Assembly: GCA_946185785.1 (NCBI GenBank)
Contig: CAMHKP010000017.1
Coordinates: 1-7,493 of the forward strand
From: an uncultured Alphaproteobacteria bacterium
GTDB lineage: Bacteria > Pseudomonadota > Alphaproteobacteria > Rs-D84
Length of the DNA stretch: 7,493 bases
Direction of reading: 5' to 3'
The notes under the pieces are model-generated. The model was not told where the DNA came from and made no database searches. It saw nothing but the letters and a program-made list of their open reading frames with translations. The translations under genes were made by a program, and so were the position numbers. Position 1 is the stretch's first letter. Every line of letters begins with the position of its first letter. Positions 5,233-7,493 of this stretch are shown piece after piece.

Positions 5233-5442
5233 ATGAGTACTTTTGAAAAAATCTTGAAAGTATTAGCCAAGAACCTGGGCATCACAATCGTTTTGATTTT
5301 AGCGATTGTATTGTTCGCATGGTTTTCTGGTGGTTTGGTTTCTGGCTTGATTACAGCTGCGTCGGCACTGTTGGCGTTCACGTCTGCAGAAATGCTGTAC
5401 AAAGAATTTAAAAAGCCAGTATCTAAATCAAGAAAGAAATAA
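5233..5442 (+). CDS. Small two-helix membrane protein, hypothetical
   Basis: A 69-residue protein of unknown role. An N-terminal amphipathic start (MSTFEKILKVLAKN) is followed by two hydrophobic segments at about 15-32 and 35-53, separated only by a Ser-Gly-Gly turn. It ends in a Lys/Arg-rich tail (57-69). Both ends are positively charged, consistent with a hairpin whose termini face the cytoplasm. The start at 5233 is set by AAAGGA at 5220-5225, seven bases upstream, and by the promoter at 5196-5204. A longer reading from a TTG at 5158 would begin inside the upstream terminator and before the transcription start. The gene is monocistronic, with a hairpin terminator immediately after its stop. 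It could be a small envelope or export accessory protein, but nothing in the sequence proves this. Confidence 0.75.
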   Translation: MSTFEKILKVLAKNLGITIVLILAIVLFAWFSGGLVSGLITAASALLAFTSAEMLYKEFKKPVSKSRKK

Positions 5443-5472
5443 AAATACCGCCCGTTTGGGCGGTATTTTTTT
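5441..5472. terminator. Bidirectional rho-independent terminator between convergent genes
   Basis: A 13-bp perfect stem (5441-5453 with 5458-5470) has a TACCGCCC/GGGCGGTA core and a GTTT loop, with an A run on the left and a T run on the right (5466-5472). It begins within the stop codon of the 69-residue gene and lies 13 bases past the secG stop, so it can end transcription from both sides. Confidence 0.9.
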
Positions 5473-5485
5473 ATAACTAAATAAT

Positions 5486-5833
5486 TTATTTGTTTGCTGT
5501 ATCTGTGGTTGTTGTTTCCGCAGGTGTTTCGCTTACCGGTACAGTTGTTGATTCCTGGGTCACAATTTCATTACGCAAATCGCTTTGCTGGGCAACAGTA
5601 TTCATTTTTGATGAAACCAATGCCAATGCCGCGCACAGCACAAAGAATATTGCCGCCAACCATGCTGTCAAACGTGTCAAGAAATTACCAGCGGCTGCAC
5701 CAGTCAACATTCCACCCAGCATAGACGCTGCAGATGAACCAGACATACCACTGCCCTCAGATTTCTGTAACAAAATAAGCCCTGTCATAAAAACAGAAAC
5801 GATTATCAACAAAACTAATAAAATTGAAAACAT
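5486..5833 (-). CDS. secG: Preprotein translocase subunit SecG
   Basis: Small inner-membrane subunit that assists SecYE/SecA protein export. The 115 residues are close to E. coli SecG (110). The first transmembrane helix spans about 2-22, followed by the Gly/Ser-rich loop LLQKSEGSGMSGSSAASMLGG. The family motif GNFLTRLTAWLA at 49-60 leads into the second helix (to about 74). A Thr/Glu-rich hydrophilic tail follows from about 80, as is usual in SecG. The start at 5833 has AAGGG at 5841-5845, seven bases upstream. It follows rnc with a 45-base gap and no terminator, so it is probably the last gene of a lepB-rnc-secG transcript ended by the hairpin at 5441-5472. The grouping of export genes (signal peptidase, SecG) is functionally coherent. 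Confidence 0.93.
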   Translation of the reverse strand: MFSILLVLLIIVSVFMTGLILLQKSEGSGMSGSSAASMLGGMLTGAAAGNFLTRLTAWLAAIFFVLCAALALVSSKMNTVAQQSDLRNEIVTQESTTVPVSETPAETTTTDTANK

Positions 5834-5878
5834 ATTTTTTCCCTTGTTTCTTGTGCCTTGATTCTAGCCACCAACAAA

Positions 5879-6511
5879 TCAAATTGCAAGGATTTTCAGC
5901 AATTCTTCAGCGGCATTTATACTCGCTACCTTTTTAGATGTCCCCGAACCAGTTGCAGTTTTGCCCAGCGCAGTCACACGAACGTTAAATATCGGGCTGT
6001 GTGCCGCCCCGGTCGGTTCCATATATTCATATACCGGCAAATCGCCACTTGATTCACGCTGAACCAATTCTTGAAGCGTTGTTTTTGGATCTTTTGGTGC
6101 TGTTGCGTCCGCCAATGCTAAATCGTGCCAGATTTCCATTATGATTCCACGCGCAACATCAAAGCCACCGTCCAAGAATATCGCGCCCAAAATTGCTTCA
6201 ACCGCATTTGCCATAATATGACGCATACGTCCCGCTGTCATATGTCCATGATGCAAATGTTTTGCCAAATCCATTTCATCGGCAATCTGAGCCAATGTTT
6301 CCGTTGAAACCAGCACAGAATGACGACGCGACAATTCGCCTTCGGCTTCATTTGGGTACATTTTGTACAGCATTTCTGCAACGGTCAGTCCCAACACACG
6401 ATCACCAATAAATTCCAAGCGTTCATTATTGTGTGTCGCATTCGCCCCACTCTGTGTCAATGCGGTTTCTAACAATGATTCATCATTAAATTTGTATTTT
6501 AATTCTATCAT
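5879..6511 (-). CDS. rnc: Ribonuclease III
   Basis: Double-strand-specific endoribonuclease that processes rRNA precursors and structured mRNAs. It has 210 residues from the chosen start, slightly shorter than E. coli (226). The catalytic domain carries the signature NERLEFIGD at 29-37, supplying E33 and D37. The second acidic motif reads ANAVEAILGAIFLD, with E105 matching the essential E. coli E117. The residue matching E. coli D114 is Asn102 (codon AAT, checked on the minus strand). The double-stranded RNA-binding domain spans about 141-210, with the GTSKK...AAEELL end motif. I chose ATG 6511 because it lies two bases past the lepB stop, has GGGGAT at 6521-6526, and gives the usual RNase III N-terminus. 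An in-frame ATG at 6568 would add 19 unrelated residues read from within lepB. In many alphaproteobacteria era follows rnc; here secG does. Confidence 0.95.
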   Translation of the reverse strand: MIELKYKFNDESLLETALTQSGANATHNNERLEFIGDRVLGLTVAEMLYKMYPNEAEGELSRRHSVLVSTETLAQIADEMDLAKHLHHGHMTAGRMRHIMANAVEAILGAIFLDGGFDVARGIIMEIWHDLALADATAPKDPKTTLQELVQRESSGDLPVYEYMEPTGAAHSPIFNVRVTALGKTATGSGTSKKVASINAAEELLKILAI

Positions 6512-6513
6512 TT

Positions 6514-7392
6514 TTAATTTATCCCCATGCCAAAACGACCCCAGCGCATCTTGGACCCCCAAGTCCATAACGCCAACATCGGTGCATAATAATTATGTGA
6601 ATACCAAACAAACCAAACCTGACCCAGAACATTATCACGCGGAACAAAACCAACATGTGCGCGTGAATCTGCACTGTTATCACGATTATCACCCATAAAG
6701 AAGAAATGGTTTTCTGGTATTGTGTATTCTGGGGTATTGTCCAATGGTGCATTATCAGACGCTTCAATAATGCTGTGTTTTACCCCATTTGGCAAAATTT
6801 CATCATATTCTGTCATTTTGAATACACCGCACGCACCATCATACTGATTACAAAAACGATCACTTTTATATTCAATTGTGTAATTAAATGGTGCCGGTGC
6901 ATTATCAACCCAAATTTTGTTTCCCTTTATTGACATATTTTCCTTGTAATAGCCAACACCACGCAATGATTTAGGCAACATTGCGACAACATATGGACGT
7001 GGGTTTTCGCGTTTAACTTGGTCCCCATTTATGTGCAAACGACCATTTATCATTTGAACTGTATCACCTGGTTTACCAATCAAACGTTTCACATAATCTT
7101 GGTCTTCATTAGCTGGGTTACGAAATACAATAACATCACCAACTTCTGGTTCAGTTGCGAAAAAGCGTCCGTTCCACAATTTCCATGAACCGAACGGAAA
7201 AGAATACCGCGAATAACCATATGCCCATTTTTCTACAAATATATGATCACCAACATGTAATGTCGGTATCATTGAACCAGACGGAATATTAAACGGTTCC
7301 AGCAACAAACTGCGGAAAACAATCGCAATAAGTGCCCCATAAAATATAGTATTAAACCATTCACGTGCTGTATTTTTATTCTTGGCTGGCAT
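6514..7392 (-). CDS. lepB: Signal peptidase I
   Basis: Membrane-bound Ser/Lys protease that removes signal peptides from Sec- and Tat-exported proteins in the periplasm. It has 292 residues. Residues 12-32 form a single N-terminal transmembrane anchor, where E. coli has two. The catalytic Ser is S40 in NIPSGSMIPTL and the general-base Lys is K102 in DYVKRLIGKPGD. The conserved GDNRDNSADSR box is at 234-244. Between the last two lies a roughly 130-residue region with a Cys pair (181 and 188) that may form a disulfide, as in the E. coli enzyme. The C-terminus is Trp/Tyr-rich and probably touches the membrane. The start at 7392 has AAGGGGA at 7398-7404. The stop is two bases before rnc, so the two genes are tightly coupled. 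It is the first gene of the leftward lepB-rnc-secG unit. Confidence 0.97.
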   Translation of the reverse strand: MPAKNKNTAREWFNTIFYGALIAIVFRSLLLEPFNIPSGSMIPTLHVGDHIFVEKWAYGYSRYSFPFGSWKLWNGRFFATEPEVGDVIVFRNPANEDQDYVKRLIGKPGDTVQMINGRLHINGDQVKRENPRPYVVAMLPKSLRGVGYYKENMSIKGNKIWVDNAPAPFNYTIEYKSDRFCNQYDGACGVFKMTEYDEILPNGVKHSIIEASDNAPLDNTPEYTIPENHFFFMGDNRDNSADSRAHVGFVPRDNVLGQVWFVWYSHNYYAPMLALWTWGSKMRWGRFGMGIN

Positions 7393-7418
7393 GTAAATCC
7401 CCTTCTTTTATCGCGGGT

Positions 7419-7447
7419 ATTTTATAACTTGAATTGGCGTTTCGCAA
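7419..7447 (-). promoter_or_regulatory. Probable lepB operon promoter
   Basis: Read on the minus strand: -35 TTGCGA at 7442-7447, a 17-base spacer, and -10 TAAAAT at 7419-7424, with a possible alternative -10 TATAAA two bases upstream. The match is moderate. The leader would be about 20 bases. An AACTTG/CAAGTT inverted repeat (7426-7431 with 7445-7450) overlaps the -35. The remaining sequence to the window edge (7451-7493) is AT-rich with nothing recognised. Confidence 0.45.
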
Positions 7448-7493
7448 GTTTTAATATGCGATTATGATTTCATTAAATTCAATTATTTTCAAC

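Noticed and set aside
6512..6568. Longer RNase III from ATG 6568
   Set aside because: The extra 19 residues are lepB coding sequence read in another frame and do not resemble an RNase III N-terminus. ATG 6511 sits two bases past the lepB stop with a ribosome site.
1..7493. CRISPR arrays, tRNA or rRNA genes, insertion sequences and attachment sites
   Set aside because: I saw no regularly spaced direct repeats, cloverleaf sequences, transposase frames or target-site duplications in the window.

Overview
The window most likely comes from an uncultured, AT-leaning alphaproteobacterium with a compact genome, possibly of the host- or gut-associated, poorly characterised lineages. This rests on the Rho sequence (P-loop APPRTGKT and a typical proteobacterial Q-loop), a proteobacterial SSB ending in MDDDIPF, SecG, a linked lepB-rnc pair, and clear -35/-10 promoters with AAGGA-type ribosome binding sites. 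The lineage is inferred from protein signatures recalled from knowledge, not from a search. No tRNA, rRNA, insertion sequence or CRISPR array was seen.

Layout. (1) Positions 1-1564, plus strand: the 3' part of a gene for an Arg/Ala/Asn-rich repeat protein with an eight-cysteine C-terminal domain, translationally coupled (ATGA overlap) to an arginase-family ureohydrolase. (2) Positions 1542-2217, minus strand: three small envelope-protein genes behind their own promoter, which holds an inverted repeat in its spacer. The first encodes an acidic exported protein and the second a single-pass inner-membrane protein. The third, which starts inside the second in another frame, encodes a lipoprotein. 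The last two have the layout of a phage Rz/Rz1 two-component spanin. The lipoprotein gene also runs 23 bases into the convergent arginase gene. (3) Positions 2235-3503, minus strand: rho, with a strong promoter and a structured leader. (4) Positions 3694-4196, plus strand: ssb, divergent from rho across a region centred on a perfect 8-bp inverted repeat, with its own terminator.

(5) Positions 4213-5171, plus strand: a self-contained transcription unit for an unusual 281-residue membrane protein. It has a Trp/Cys/Lys-rich set of 11-residue repeats, then a transmembrane helix, a linker, and a C-terminal repeat of 20-21 residues that looks like a beta-solenoid. (6) Positions 5196-5472, plus strand: a 69-residue two-helix membrane protein with an extended -10 promoter, ending in a terminator that probably works in both directions. 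(7) Positions 5486-7447, minus strand: lepB, rnc, secG, reading leftward as one probable operon for protein export and RNA processing.

Housekeeping genes (rho, ssb, lepB, rnc, secG) form the backbone. The units between them are mostly small or repeat-rich envelope proteins that I do not recognise as named families. The best candidates for undescribed biology are the overlapping spanin-like pair and the 11-mer/solenoid membrane protein.
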